64,000 bases of DNA from an uncultured Latescibacterota bacterium (GTDB taxonomy: Bacteria; Latescibacterota; UBA2968; UBA8231). The position numbers were made by a program, and so were the translations under genes. Positions within the stretch are counted from its first letter, which is position 1; each line of letters starts with the position of its first letter. The notes beneath the pieces are model-generated. The model searched no databases. It saw only the letters and a program-made list of their open reading frames with translations, and had not been told where the DNA came from. Below are positions 52,644 through 60,931 of this stretch, piece by piece. Where the stretch lies: NCBI GenBank assembly GCA_951813615.1, contig OX638377.1:4366599-4430598 (forward strand), given 5' to 3'.

Positions 52644-53339
52644 ATGAGAATTGAACCCGAAATCGCCGGGGTTTCACTCGTCATGCTTGGCCATTTCAAT
52701 CCTGCTATTTTTACACCTGCGTGGTTCGGATGGAATGAGCTTCTTCCCGAAAAAACGGTCAATATTGCAGGTACGAAAATCGTCCATCCTCAAATCGCGA
52801 CATTCGAGGCGGATTGGCTCAACTTGCATGTCCAACCAGAATCCTTCCAAATCAACACGACTCAGCCCCCTTATGTTCGCCTGCGGGACTTGGCTGTCCG
52901 AATTTTCCGAGAAAACCTTCCTCATATCCCTCTTAAAGCAATGGGGATCAACCGAGAAGTACACTTTTCTGTGCGGAGTTCCGACGAGCGAGATCGGCTC
53001 GGCAGATTGCTGGCACCTGTTGAGCCATGGGGAGATTGGGGACAGAAACTGGAACCAGATGGGGAGCATGGTGGTATGACTTCTCTTACTATGAGACAAG
53101 TAAATCCGGACGGCAGGCCGTTGGGAGGACAAATAAACGTGACGGTGGAACCATCCAGCCGGATCGGACAAGGCCGTCTCGGCGTTTACGTTCGGGTCAA
53201 TGACCACTATACTATTGAGAACGTAGAGAGCCAGATGGGAACCAGTAAAATCGTCGCGTTACTAGAGGAAAATTTTGACGAATCTTTGCGGCGTGCAGAC
53301 AAAATCATCGATCACATTATGTCCTTAACGGAGAAATAA
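52644..53339 (+). CDS. Unknown protein, first gene of the MBL cassette
   Basis: A 231-residue soluble protein that I do not recognise. It is rich in beta strands and aromatic residues; the middle contains REVHFSVRSSDERDRLGR and an EPWGDWGQK turn, faintly recalling TIGR04255-type proteins of defence loci, but not enough to claim. AGGAGAA precedes the ATG. It is two bases from the next gene. Codon use and GC are lower than in the glcDF genes before it, indicating recent acquisition. Confidence 0.6.
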   Translation: MRIEPEIAGVSLVMLGHFNPAIFTPAWFGWNELLPEKTVNIAGTKIVHPQIATFEADWLNLHVQPESFQINTTQPPYVRLRDLAVRIFRENLPHIPLKAMGINREVHFSVRSSDERDRLGRLLAPVEPWGDWGQKLEPDGEHGGMTSLTMRQVNPDGRPLGGQINVTVEPSSRIGQGRLGVYVRVNDHYTIENVESQMGTSKIVALLEENFDESLRRADKIIDHIMSLTEK

Positions 53340-53341
53340 GA

Positions 53342-53956
53342 ATGTCGGAAGCTGCATTCGCCCCTGCGGGCAACAGACTTCAGGATTCATCAGGAATCAA
53401 TGAAAATCCGAGTGCACCTAATACCCTTGAGCATTTACTTCTGCGGGAAGGATATGCGGACCGAATCGCGGCTACACTTCAACAACGCAAAAATCCGGCA
53501 ACGTACGATATTGAAAGATCGGAAGCTACCATTGAAGCCCTCCCGACATCAAGTAGGATCGGTTCCGATACGAGCGCAGTCATCGATTTTCCTAACCTAG
53601 CTCAAATTTCTCGGCCTTTGCCTCAAGTCAGCTTTCATCTGCTCCAAGAGTGGGAAGGATATGTCATAGAAATAGGAGAAGACGACTTCACAGTACGGCT
53701 TTTGGACCTAACCGCCGGTTCCTCGCATGAAGAGGAAGAAGCCGTCATTCCTCTTTCCGAGATTTCAGAAGACGATCTCAAGCGTCTGTGCCTCGGCAGC
53801 ATCTTTCGCTGGGTCATCGGCTACGAGCGTTCCGCAAGCGGAACTAAGCAGCGTGTCTCCCGGATCGTCTTCCGCGAACTTCCTGTTGTAACCAAACAGG
53901 ACATAGCCGAAGGGGAGGAATGGGCTAGAAGGGTCGCGCAGTTATGGGCGGACTAG
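53342..53956 (+). CDS. Unknown protein, second gene of the MBL cassette
   Basis: A 204-residue protein with no recognised domain. The N-terminal part (to about 90) is likely disordered; the C-terminal part has alternating strands (GYVIEIGEDDFTVRLLDL, FRWVIGYERSASGTKQ) that suggest a small beta domain. It ends inside the start of the MBL gene (13-base overlap). It is always the middle gene in this cassette, so it is probably a subunit or regulator of the MBL enzyme. Confidence 0.6.
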   Translation: MSEAAFAPAGNRLQDSSGINENPSAPNTLEHLLLREGYADRIAATLQQRKNPATYDIERSEATIEALPTSSRIGSDTSAVIDFPNLAQISRPLPQVSFHLLQEWEGYVIEIGEDDFTVRLLDLTAGSSHEEEEAVIPLSEISEDDLKRLCLGSIFRWVIGYERSASGTKQRVSRIVFRELPVVTKQDIAEGEEWARRVAQLWAD

Positions 53957-55029
53957 CTACCCTTGGAGTACCGCTTCGACACAATGTGATAGAAGTGACA
54001 GTTATAGGCCCTGGTTATGGAGAATGCATACTTCTTCATATAGGGAACGGAAGTTGGGTAATTGTCGATTCCTGCCGTAATGCGGAGTCGCATCCAGTGG
54101 CGTTGGCTTACTTCCACGATATAGGATTAAATCCTACTGAAGCGGTTCGTCTTATAGTCGCAACCCACTGGCATGATGACCATATACGCGGCATGGGAAA
54201 ACTAGTAGAGGTCTGTAGCAAGGCGACGTTCTGCTGTGCGAGTGTTTTGGGTGCGAATGAGTTCCTCGCAGCAGTGGGTGCTATGGCGAGCCATCCTATG
54301 TCCAAGACTGGCTCTGGAATGCAGGAACTCTACAAGGTCTTCTCATTGCTCGCTACAAGGTCCTCCAAGCCTGTATTCGCTATTGCCAACCGTCGCATTT
54401 TCAACCGCGACGGCTGCGAGATATGGTCCCTTTCACCTTTCGACAAGGAATTTGGCCTGTTTCTCCAAGAAATAGGCCGCCTCCGGCCACAGGAGCGCGA
54501 AACAAAAAGGCGAACTCATAGCTTGATGCCAAACAAAATTGCAGTCGTTTTGTTAATCAAGATTGAAGATGCAGTAATCCTTCTTGGATCTGATCTCGAG
54601 GGACGCAGTTGGTTGGAGATACTCGCTGCTCAAGAACGCCCGAATTGCAAAGCTTCCGTTTTCAAAGTTCCACATCATGGTTCCCAAAACGCCCACGAGG
54701 ATAGAGTATGGAGTGAGATGCTGCATAGTGAACCAATAGCGGCGCTCACTCCGTGGAGAAAAGGTGGACGGAGTTTACCGACGAAGAGCGACGTAAAACG
54801 TATTCTCTCGTTTACTCGAAAGGCTTATGCAACTGCGCCGTTCGACATTTCTAGTTCCAAACCCGCACGGAGAAGGAATAGAACGGTAGAAAAGACTATC
54901 CGGGAAGCTAGCAAAAGAATCAGTCACGTAGCCCCGTCTCCCGGAATGATCCGTCTGCGCCGGAGGTTCGGGTCACAGCTATATTGGGATATTGAGACGT
55001 TTGCGCCGGCATGTCAGTTGATGGATTAG
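53944..55029 (+). CDS. ComEC-like metallo-beta-lactamase fold hydrolase
   Basis: A 361-residue predicted metal-dependent hydrolase. The zinc motif HWHDDH (His75, His77, Asp79, His80), GSDLEG with the bridging Asp, and VPHHGS are intact and occur in the order seen in the ComEC C-terminal MBL domain. No membrane segments are present, so it is a free soluble MBL protein. The substrate could be DNA, RNA or a nucleotide. Its GC is lower than in the genes around it. The downstream gene, an MNT nucleotidyltransferase, is nearly 200 bases away. Confidence 0.8.
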   Translation: MGGLATLGVPLRHNVIEVTVIGPGYGECILLHIGNGSWVIVDSCRNAESHPVALAYFHDIGLNPTEAVRLIVATHWHDDHIRGMGKLVEVCSKATFCCASVLGANEFLAAVGAMASHPMSKTGSGMQELYKVFSLLATRSSKPVFAIANRRIFNRDGCEIWSLSPFDKEFGLFLQEIGRLRPQERETKRRTHSLMPNKIAVVLLIKIEDAVILLGSDLEGRSWLEILAAQERPNCKASVFKVPHHGSQNAHEDRVWSEMLHSEPIAALTPWRKGGRSLPTKSDVKRILSFTRKAYATAPFDISSSKPARRRNRTVEKTIREASKRISHVAPSPGMIRLRRRFGSQLYWDIETFAPACQLMD

Positions 55030-55225
55030 CGAACGATCCACATTCAAAATTGTCAGCAGGAAAGCGCCATTGCGGGAGTGACTAGCCGGTCAATGGAGAG
55101 CAGCGCTTTTTCTATTTTCCTACCGTGCAGGCTCTCCTCAATGCGTTTCAAGGCCAGCTAAAAGAATCTGGAGCAGATTCGGACGTTGCCTAGTACCTTC
55201 GGCTGCTTTCAAGCGGGAAGACCGC

Positions 55226-55537
55226 ATGAGCGAGAGAATCGACATCCCCAAAGAAGAGATCGCCGCCTTCTGCCAGCGCAACCACATCCGGCGCATGGCC
55301 CTGTTCGGCTCGGTCCTGCGCGATGACTTCACGCCTGAGAGCGACGTGGATGTACTCGTGGAGTTCGAGCCGGACCAGACGCCGGGACTGGAGTTCATTA
55401 CCATGCAGGACGAGCTGTCAAAGATACTTGGACGGCAAGTGGATTTGCACACTTTCAAGGGAGTCGAAAAAAGCCGTAACTGGTTGCTCCGAGAGGAGAT
55501 ACTTAGCTCTGTAGAGGTGCAGTATGAGCAGGAGTAA
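55226..55537 (+). CDS. MNT-domain nucleotidyltransferase, no HEPN partner
   Basis: A 103-residue minimal nucleotidyltransferase of the MntA antitoxin type. The catalytic motif is GSVLRDDFTPESDVDVLV (Gly28-Ser29, with Asp40 and Asp42), all present. In the MntA/HepT toxin-antitoxin type the second gene encodes a HEPN RNase immediately downstream; here the next gene is an SDR dehydrogenase. So the partner is missing or distant. Confidence 0.8.
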   Translation: MSERIDIPKEEIAAFCQRNHIRRMALFGSVLRDDFTPESDVDVLVEFEPDQTPGLEFITMQDELSKILGRQVDLHTFKGVEKSRNWLLREEILSSVEVQYEQE

Positions 55538-55579
55538 TTTACAAACAGCATATCCAACTTCTGACACAGGAGACCAACT

Positions 55580-56341
55580 ATGAACAAAGGTCGAGTCGCC
55601 GGTAAGGCGGCTATTGTAACAGGCGCAGCTTCGGGAATCGGGGAAGTCACCGCTCAGGTGCTGGCGCGCGAAGGCGCGTCCGTCTGCGTGGTAGATGTCA
55701 ATGCCGACGGCGGCCAGCGGGTCGTCGATAAAATCAACGCCGATGGCGGCGAAGCCATTTTCGTCCGCACCGATGTGGGCGAATCCGCCCAAGTCATCGA
55801 GATGTTTGAGCGCACCGAAGAAGCCTTTGGTCGCGTGGACATCGTCCACAACAACGCAATATGGTTCCGCCACGGTCCGGCGACTGAACTCGACGAAAAG
55901 GATTGGGACGGGACCTTAAACATCGGCCTGAAGGCGATTTTCCTCGCCGCCAAATACGGCATCCCGGTCATGCGCAAGACCGGGGGCGGCGTGATAATCA
56001 ACACCGGCTCGGTGCATTCGCTGGTCAGCTTTGCCACGGCCACGGCCTACGACGCGGCCAAGGCCGGAGTTTTGGGCCTGACGCGGACCCTCGCCATTGA
56101 CTACGGGCCGGACATCCGCGTCTGCGCCGTACTCCCCGGTGCCATTCTTACGCCCTTGTGGGACGATCTACAAGTGCCAGAGGAAGAGCGCGTGCGCTAC
56201 GCCCAGATGGTGCCGGCCCAGCGCTTGGGCACGGGCGAAGACATTGCCAACGCCGTGCTGTTTCTCGCTTCGGACGAAGCGTCTTTCATCACCGGAACTT
56301 CATTGACGGTGGACGGCGGGATGTTGGCGCGGACCGAATAG
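55580..56341 (+). CDS. SDR family oxidoreductase
   Basis: A 253-residue classical short-chain dehydrogenase. The cofactor motif TGAASGIG is near residues 14-21; the catalytic Ser and YDAAK (Tyr/Lys) are in the expected places, as is NNA (VHNNAIWF). NAD(H) is likely because of VVDVNADG at the end of the second strand. The AGGAGA signal precedes the ATG. It directly abuts serC (TAGATG). Confidence 0.88.
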   Translation: MNKGRVAGKAAIVTGAASGIGEVTAQVLAREGASVCVVDVNADGGQRVVDKINADGGEAIFVRTDVGESAQVIEMFERTEEAFGRVDIVHNNAIWFRHGPATELDEKDWDGTLNIGLKAIFLAAKYGIPVMRKTGGGVIINTGSVHSLVSFATATAYDAAKAGVLGLTRTLAIDYGPDIRVCAVLPGAILTPLWDDLQVPEEERVRYAQMVPAQRLGTGEDIANAVLFLASDEASFITGTSLTVDGGMLARTE

Positions 56342-57487
56342 ATGACCAAGCCAGCAGTCAAACCGCAAAATCCCTGTTTTTCTTCCGGCCCCTGTGCTAA
56401 GCGCCCCGGGTGGAATCTTGCGGCCCTAAAAGACGCAGCCGTGGGGCGCTCGCACCGCGCCACAGTCGGACGGGCCAAGCTGCAAGAAGTCATCGAGCGG
56501 TCGCGGTCGCTGCTGGGCGTCCCGGCCGACTATCGCATGGCCGTAGTGCCGGGTTCAGATACGGGTGCCGTAGAGATGTGCCTGTGGTCGATGCTAGGCG
56601 TCCGAGGCGTCGATGTCCTGTCTTGGGAGAGCTTCAGCAAGGGCTGGGCGACGGATATAACTCAACACTTGCTGCTAGAGGATGTGCGCGTCTTCGACGC
56701 GGATTTCGGGGAGCTACCTGACTTGTCCCAAGTTGACTGCAACCGCGACGTAGTCTTCGCGTGGAACGGCACGACATCCGGGGTAAAGGTGCCCGACGGC
56801 GAGTGGATCGCCGCCGATCGTAAGGGTCTAACCATCTGCGATGCAACATCCGCGATTTTCGCCGTGGACCTGCCCTGGGAAAAACTCGACGTAACAACCT
56901 ACTCTTGGCAAAAGGTCATGGGCGGCGAGGCCGCGCACGGAATGCTCATCCTCAGCCCGCGCGCGGTCGAGCGGCTCGTCAGCTTCACGCCGCCTTGGCC
57001 CTTGCCCAAACTCTTCCGCATGACTCAAGGCGGCCAGCTCAACGAGGCCCTGTTCAAGGGCGACACCATCAACACGCCCTCCCTGCTGTGCGTGGAAGAC
57101 GCACTCGACGGGCTGCGCTGGGCCGAAAGCATCGGCGGCTTGCCCGAACTCGTGCGGCGCACACAGGCCAACCTCGCGGTGCTAGAGCAGTGGGAAGCCG
57201 CAAGCGAATGGATCGCGTTTTTGCCCGCACGGCGAGCGATTCGCTCTAGCACGTCGATTTGTCTGCGGATCGCCGATCCGTGGTTTACCGGCTTAAGCGA
57301 GGACGCGCAGCGGGCAAAGGTCAAAGCACTCGTCGCCAAGCTAGAGGACGAGGGCGTCGCCTACGACATCAATGGCTACCGCGCCGCGCCGCCCGGCCTG
57401 CGGATCTGGGGAGGAGGCACTGTGGAAACCAGCGACATCGAAGCGCTAGTTCCGTGGCTGGATTGGGCGTGGGCAGCGTCAGCCTAA
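56342..57487 (+). CDS. serC: Phosphoserine aminotransferase
   Basis: A 381-residue fold-type I PLP aminotransferase of serine biosynthesis (3-phosphohydroxypyruvate to phosphoserine). The start PCFSSGPCAKRPGW, GRSHRATVGRAKLQEV and the PLP-lysine block TTYSWQKVMGGEAAHGM match the SerC form common in alphaproteobacteria. It begins directly after the SDR stop without a gap. Its stop is within the antisense Uma2 fragment (nine-base overlap). Confidence 0.9.
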   Translation: MTKPAVKPQNPCFSSGPCAKRPGWNLAALKDAAVGRSHRATVGRAKLQEVIERSRSLLGVPADYRMAVVPGSDTGAVEMCLWSMLGVRGVDVLSWESFSKGWATDITQHLLLEDVRVFDADFGELPDLSQVDCNRDVVFAWNGTTSGVKVPDGEWIAADRKGLTICDATSAIFAVDLPWEKLDVTTYSWQKVMGGEAAHGMLILSPRAVERLVSFTPPWPLPKLFRMTQGGQLNEALFKGDTINTPSLLCVEDALDGLRWAESIGGLPELVRRTQANLAVLEQWEAASEWIAFLPARRAIRSSTSICLRIADPWFTGLSEDAQRAKVKALVAKLEDEGVAYDINGYRAAPPGLRIWGGGTVETSDIEALVPWLDWAWAASA

Positions 57488-57799
57488 CAAATCAGCGGCG
57501 GCCAATGCGAGTTGGGGGATCGTCGACGAGGTGAGGGTAGCGTCGGCTGTGATTTCGACGCGCTGTTGGTACGCGCCGCCTTGGGGCCGGGCGTACACTT
57601 CGATGTGATCTTTTTGCAGGTCAATCAGCCACACTTCGGGAAGGCCAGCTTGAGCGTAGAGGGGCAGCTTGACCTCGCGGTCGTAGTCGACCGACGTATC
57701 GGCGACCTCGACGGCCAGCAGTACATCGGACGCCGATGGATGGGCCTCATATAAGTTGCGCCCACTCCTAGACAATATGAGAGCGGGCGCAACCTGCAC
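57479..57799 (-). pseudogene. Truncated Uma2 family endonuclease
   Basis: The frame encodes only the last 106 residues of a Uma2 (DUF820) restriction-endonuclease-fold protein: DVLLAVEVADTSVDYDREVKLPLYAQAGLPEVWLIDL holds the Asp/Glu nuclease core. Complete family members are about 190 residues, so the N-terminal half is missing. It starts abruptly (MQVAPALILSRSGRNLYE) where the family has a fold-essential first half. No other half is seen nearby. Probably a decayed gene; a short functional remnant cannot be excluded. Confidence 0.65.
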
Positions 57800-57819
57800 A
57801 AGAACGCATGGCGCTGCTA

Positions 57820-59217
57820 CTATTTCTTTTTCTTACCCGCCTGCAATCTATCTGCCGCACCCACCGAGCCGATGTGCAGCGTGTCGTACGCCTGTTGCGA
57901 AGTCTCAAACGGCCCCTCGTGCGTCTTCGCGCCGTGCCATTGCAAATTGGTGTACATCGGGTTGACCGCACCCGTTTCCCGCTCGCGTTTGGCGATCCAC
58001 TCCTCCATCCGCTCCTTCAGGGCGGCAACAATCCCCGGCTCTTTTTTAGCCAAGTTTTTCAACTCCAGTGGATCGGCGACCAAGTTGTAGAGCTCAACTT
58101 CGGGCTTGAAGTGAAAGTCCGGCTCTAGCGCGACCATTAGCTTCCACTCCGGGGTGCGCCAGCCGTGCTTGCGCATCCAAGTGCATTCCGTGATGTAAAA
58201 ATCCGAGTAGTTAGAGGCCTTTCGGTCCGCAATCAGCGGCAGCAGCGACTGGCCGTCGAATGCGATGTCTGTGCGAATGTTGAGCAGCTTGAGCACGGTG
58301 GGCACCAAGTCTTGGTGCAGCGTGGTGCCCGCGACGCGCTTGCCCGCGGGCAACTTGCCGGGCAGGCGGATGATCAGCGGCACGTACAGCGTGTTTTCGT
58401 ACATGCCGTGGTGGTCGTACCAGCACTCGTGCTCGTACAGGGTCTCGCCGTGGTCGCCGTTGATGACGATTAAGGTATTGTCGCCCAAGCCCAGCTCTTC
58501 GACGCGCGTGAGAATGCGCTGGATGCAGGCGTCCATATAGGCGACGGCACCGTCGTACTGGGCGTCCACGTAGTGGCGGTCGCGCACCCCGGGCGGCATC
58601 CAATCGGCGAAGAAATCGCAGAAGGGCTTGAAGCGAAACACCGGCTCCATGCTCTTGTTTTTGGGGTCGAATTCGTTGCCGCTATAAAACATTCGCTCAA
58701 AGGGAGCCGGCGGCAGATAGGGAGCGTGCGGGTCCATGTGGCGCAGGAAGAGGAAGAAAGGCTTCTTCGAGCGCGCCAGCCGCTCCAACTCGGGGATGGC
58801 GACTTGGTTGAGGTTTTCAGCCTTGGGGCTGCGGCCCTCGGCAAAGGAGCCCCAAGCCGGGTAATCCAAATAGCGGTTGAAGCCGCGCGAACTGGGGTTG
58901 CCCGAGAATCCCACGCACGAAGTGTTGTAGCCGTTGCTGCGGAGGATCTCGGGCAGGGTGCGGATCTTTTTGGGCAGGCCGCCGCGATGGCGTAGAGCCA
59001 CGACGCTAGTGCCGAAGCAGTCGAGGCCGGTGAGCATGGAGGCATAGGCCGAGGTCGTGGGAATGTGAGCCGAGTAGTTCTTTTCAAAGAGCACGGCATC
59101 TTGGGCAAAGCGGTCGATATGGGGCGTGGTCTGGCGGTGGTAGCCATAACAGCTCATGTGATCGGCGCGCAGGCTGTCGATGCCGAAGAGAATGACGTTG
59201 GTCTTTTTGGCTGGCAT
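57820..59217 (-). CDS. Sulfatase-fold hydrolase lacking the CxPxR site
   Basis: A 465-residue member of the alkaline phosphatase/sulfatase superfamily. The metal sites fit: FGIDSLRADH (Asp14), VINGDHGETLYEHECWYDHHG and LYNLVADPLELKNLAKK. The region that normally reads C/S-x-P-x-R reads TTSAYASMLTG (54-64): Thr replaces Cys/Ser, Ser replaces Pro and Tyr replaces Arg. So the formylglycine site is lost. A Thr nucleophile as in phosphodiesterases of the same superfamily is possible. The start at 59217 is preferred to 59271. No signal peptide is seen. Confidence 0.85.
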   Translation of the reverse strand: MPAKKTNVILFGIDSLRADHMSCYGYHRQTTPHIDRFAQDAVLFEKNYSAHIPTTSAYASMLTGLDCFGTSVVALRHRGGLPKKIRTLPEILRSNGYNTSCVGFSGNPSSRGFNRYLDYPAWGSFAEGRSPKAENLNQVAIPELERLARSKKPFFLFLRHMDPHAPYLPPAPFERMFYSGNEFDPKNKSMEPVFRFKPFCDFFADWMPPGVRDRHYVDAQYDGAVAYMDACIQRILTRVEELGLGDNTLIVINGDHGETLYEHECWYDHHGMYENTLYVPLIIRLPGKLPAGKRVAGTTLHQDLVPTVLKLLNIRTDIAFDGQSLLPLIADRKASNYSDFYITECTWMRKHGWRTPEWKLMVALEPDFHFKPEVELYNLVADPLELKNLAKKEPGIVAALKERMEEWIAKRERETGAVNPMYTNLQWHGAKTHEGPFETSQQAYDTLHIGSVGAADRLQAGKKKK

Positions 59218-59246
59218 TAGATTCTCTCGATTAGGGGTAAGTCGGG

Positions 59247-59660
59247 CTACTTGAGGACCGCACCAGGCCACTGATCGTCGCTGGCCGTCACGTCCACGGT
59301 AATGCCGTCCGGATCTTCGACCTTGAAGGCCCCTTCGCTGATGTTGTGGACATCGACCGGCTCCTTGCCGCCCAGACCATCGGAAAAAATTTCATAGCCC
59401 ATGTCCAACAGGCGGCGGCCGGTCTCTTCGAGGTCGGGCACCCGCACGCCAATGTGGAGGTAGTCGAGCATCCCGCTGACGTGGGCCGGGCGGGTCGGGC
59501 CGTTGTGCTGGAAGACTCGGAAGTTGTGGTGGCCGTCGCTGAGGTCGTAGCAGCTCCCGTGGGTCGAGACCACGGGCAGGCCGAGGCCATCGCGCCAAAA
59601 GCGGATGGTTTTTTCGAGGTCTGTGGCTCGGACGCCAATGTGGACGAGTACCGTACTCAT
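59247..59660 (-). CDS. VOC family (glyoxalase-like) protein
   Basis: A 137-residue vicinal-oxygen-chelate protein with the paired beta-alpha-beta-beta-beta modules. Metal-ligand candidates are His8 in VHIGVRA, the His in DYLHIGVR and the Glu in GAFKVEDPDG. It may be a glyoxalase, dioxygenase or binding protein. The ATG at 59660 follows AAAGGAG. It lies 29 bases before the sulfatase-fold gene in the same direction and may be co-transcribed. Confidence 0.8.
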   Translation of the reverse strand: MSTVLVHIGVRATDLEKTIRFWRDGLGLPVVSTHGSCYDLSDGHHNFRVFQHNGPTRPAHVSGMLDYLHIGVRVPDLEETGRRLLDMGYEIFSDGLGGKEPVDVHNISEGAFKVEDPDGITVDVTASDDQWPGAVLK

Positions 59661-60012
59661 GGCTTTTCTCCTTTCTCGTAGGCTCGTAGCCGTTGTGCCA
59701 TTAGTGCCCATAATCTAACAAACGAAGCGCCTCGCGGCACTACCGCGTTTGCCGGCCCAGATATCCGTTGTTTCATTGTACCTTAACAGAAATTTATTAA
59801 GCTGAGAAAGTTTTTTTATATCAATAAGTTATTGTTTTTTGGTCAGATGGGAAAACCCCTGTAAAATGAGGCGAAAAAAGAGGACGAATTTCTTGACTTC
59901 TACACAAATGTTTACTATCTTTTTGTGCAGGTAATCGAGGTAAAAAAGCCTCGTATCATTCGCGGTGAAGCCGCTTCTCAACTAATGCCGCTGGCCGTAG
60001 GAGAGCAGACCA
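59661..60012. other. AT-rich intergenic region with promoter
   Basis: A 352-base stretch with no gene. It contains the divergent control regions of the VOC gene and the ssb operon, including the promoter at 59893-59921. A short hairpin-like sequence CGAGGTAAAAAAGCCTCG lies downstream of that promoter. No other element was recognised. Confidence 0.6.
59893..59921 (+). promoter_or_regulatory. Sigma70-like promoter of the ssb operon
   Basis: TTGACT (59893-59898) and TATCTT (59916-59921) are 17 bases apart, in an AT-rich region, followed by the 47-residue gene at 60013. The spacing and sequence are close to consensus. Confidence 0.45.
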
Positions 60013-60156
60013 ATGAACCCGATTTTTGCATTTCACGCCTTGCGCGAGCTGAGCAAAAACAAACGCACTCAGCGCCAAGTGAACTGGCTGGGGCCGATGT
60101 GTACAGGAGCGATCTTCGTCGTTTGGAGCTTTCCCGTTTTCCGCTATCTCACCTAA
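60013..60156 (+). CDS. Small membrane protein of 47 residues
   Basis: A short frame, MNPIFAFHALRELSKNKRTQ... ending WSFPVFRYLT, with one hydrophobic segment (about 24-43) and a basic N-terminal half. GGAGAG lies 8 bases before the ATG, and a clear promoter sits about 90 bases upstream. It is followed after 19 bases by the 77-residue gene, so a real gene is likely. I do not recognise its family; most annotation programs would skip a gene of this size. Confidence 0.55.
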   Translation: MNPIFAFHALRELSKNKRTQRQVNWLGPMCTGAIFVVWSFPVFRYLT

Positions 60157-60175
60157 CGCCCAAAAGGAGAAAATT

Positions 60176-60409
60176 ATGCCGCCTATCGCCAAAGATCGCA
60201 TCGAACGCGCCGCGCGAATCTACGCCAGCAACCACGACGCCGGCTCGGCCTTGGGCATTGCCCCGGGCAGCTTCAGTCGCCTCTGTCGCCGCTACGGCAT
60301 CGAGACGCCCCAAGCGCGCAAGCGTCGTCAGCGCAGCGAGTGGAAGCAGGATCACTTCAGCCTGCACAATCGATTCACCGAGCCCAACGGGCACGACAAG
60401 GAGGAATAA
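60176..60409 (+). CDS. Small basic helix-turn-helix-like protein
   Basis: A 77-residue protein starting MPPIAKDRIERAARIYASNHD. The pattern AARIYASNHDAGSALGIAPGSFSRLCRRYGI looks like a helix-turn-helix with a recognition helix, and is followed by a very basic stretch (ARKRRQRSEWK). AAAGGAG precedes the ATG. It is one base from ssb, with which it is co-transcribed. It may bind DNA with SSB or regulate the operon; no closer family is recognised. Confidence 0.6.
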   Translation: MPPIAKDRIERAARIYASNHDAGSALGIAPGSFSRLCRRYGIETPQARKRRQRSEWKQDHFSLHNRFTEPNGHDKEE

Positions 60410-60410
60410 C

Positions 60411-60848
60411 ATGTCAAGTCTCAACAAGGTTTTACTCATCGGCAACTTGGGGTCTGATCCCGAGACGCGCTTTACCCCCAGCGGCGCTCAGGTCGCCAAC
60501 TTCAGCTTGGCCACCAGCGAGTCGTGGAACGACAAGGACGGGCAGCGCCAAGAACGCACCGAGTGGCACCGCATCGTCTTGTGGAGGCGCCTCGCCGAAA
60601 TCGCTGGTCAGTACCTGAAAAAGGGCAGCAAGGTCTACATCGAGGGCAAGCTGCAAACGCGCTCTTGGGAAGATCAGCAGGGCCAAAAGCGCCAGACCAC
60701 CGAAATCGTCGCCAGCACCATGAAGATGCTCGGCGCAGAGCGGGCCGCCGAAGCTGCCGAGGCCGCTGAAGTCAACGGCAACGGCAACGGTCGTGAACTC
60801 GCCGCGGCCCCTGCGGCCGGCCCCAACCACGACGATCTGCCCTTTTAG
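60411..60848 (+). CDS. ssb: Single-stranded DNA-binding protein
   Basis: A 145-residue SSB. The OB fold is complete (LNKVLLIGNLGSDPETRF, ANFSLATSE, WHRIVLWRRLAEIAGQYLKKG), with an Ala/Gly-rich linker and the acidic tail HDDLPF that binds partner proteins. The ATG is preceded by GGAGGAATAAC. It follows a small helix-turn-helix gene directly, an unusual partner for ssb. Confidence 0.95.
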   Translation: MSSLNKVLLIGNLGSDPETRFTPSGAQVANFSLATSESWNDKDGQRQERTEWHRIVLWRRLAEIAGQYLKKGSKVYIEGKLQTRSWEDQQGQKRQTTEIVASTMKMLGAERAAEAAEAAEVNGNGNGRELAAAPAAGPNHDDLPF

Positions 60849-60887
60849 CACTCCACCGGGTTGACGCCCGGACGAGATGTATTAGCT

Positions 60888-60931
60888 TGGTCGCGGTCCG
60901 CAAAGGATGCGCGGCCATTTTTTTATTTTTT
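60888..60931 (+). terminator. Intrinsic terminator between ssb and the RraA-like gene
   Basis: Arms GGTCGCG (60889-60895) and CGCGGCC (60910-60916) form a 7-bp stem (one G-T pair) with a 14-base loop, followed by A and TTTTTTTATTTTTT. The Shine-Dalgarno of the next gene lies just behind the T-run, so the terminator is inside its leader and may act as an attenuator. Confidence 0.65.

Noticed and set aside
55098..55172. Open stretch that reads PVNGEQRFFYFPTVQALLNAF, as a remnant
   Set aside because: Too short and without a recognised motif; a stop codon occurs upstream and no start is present. It may be chance.
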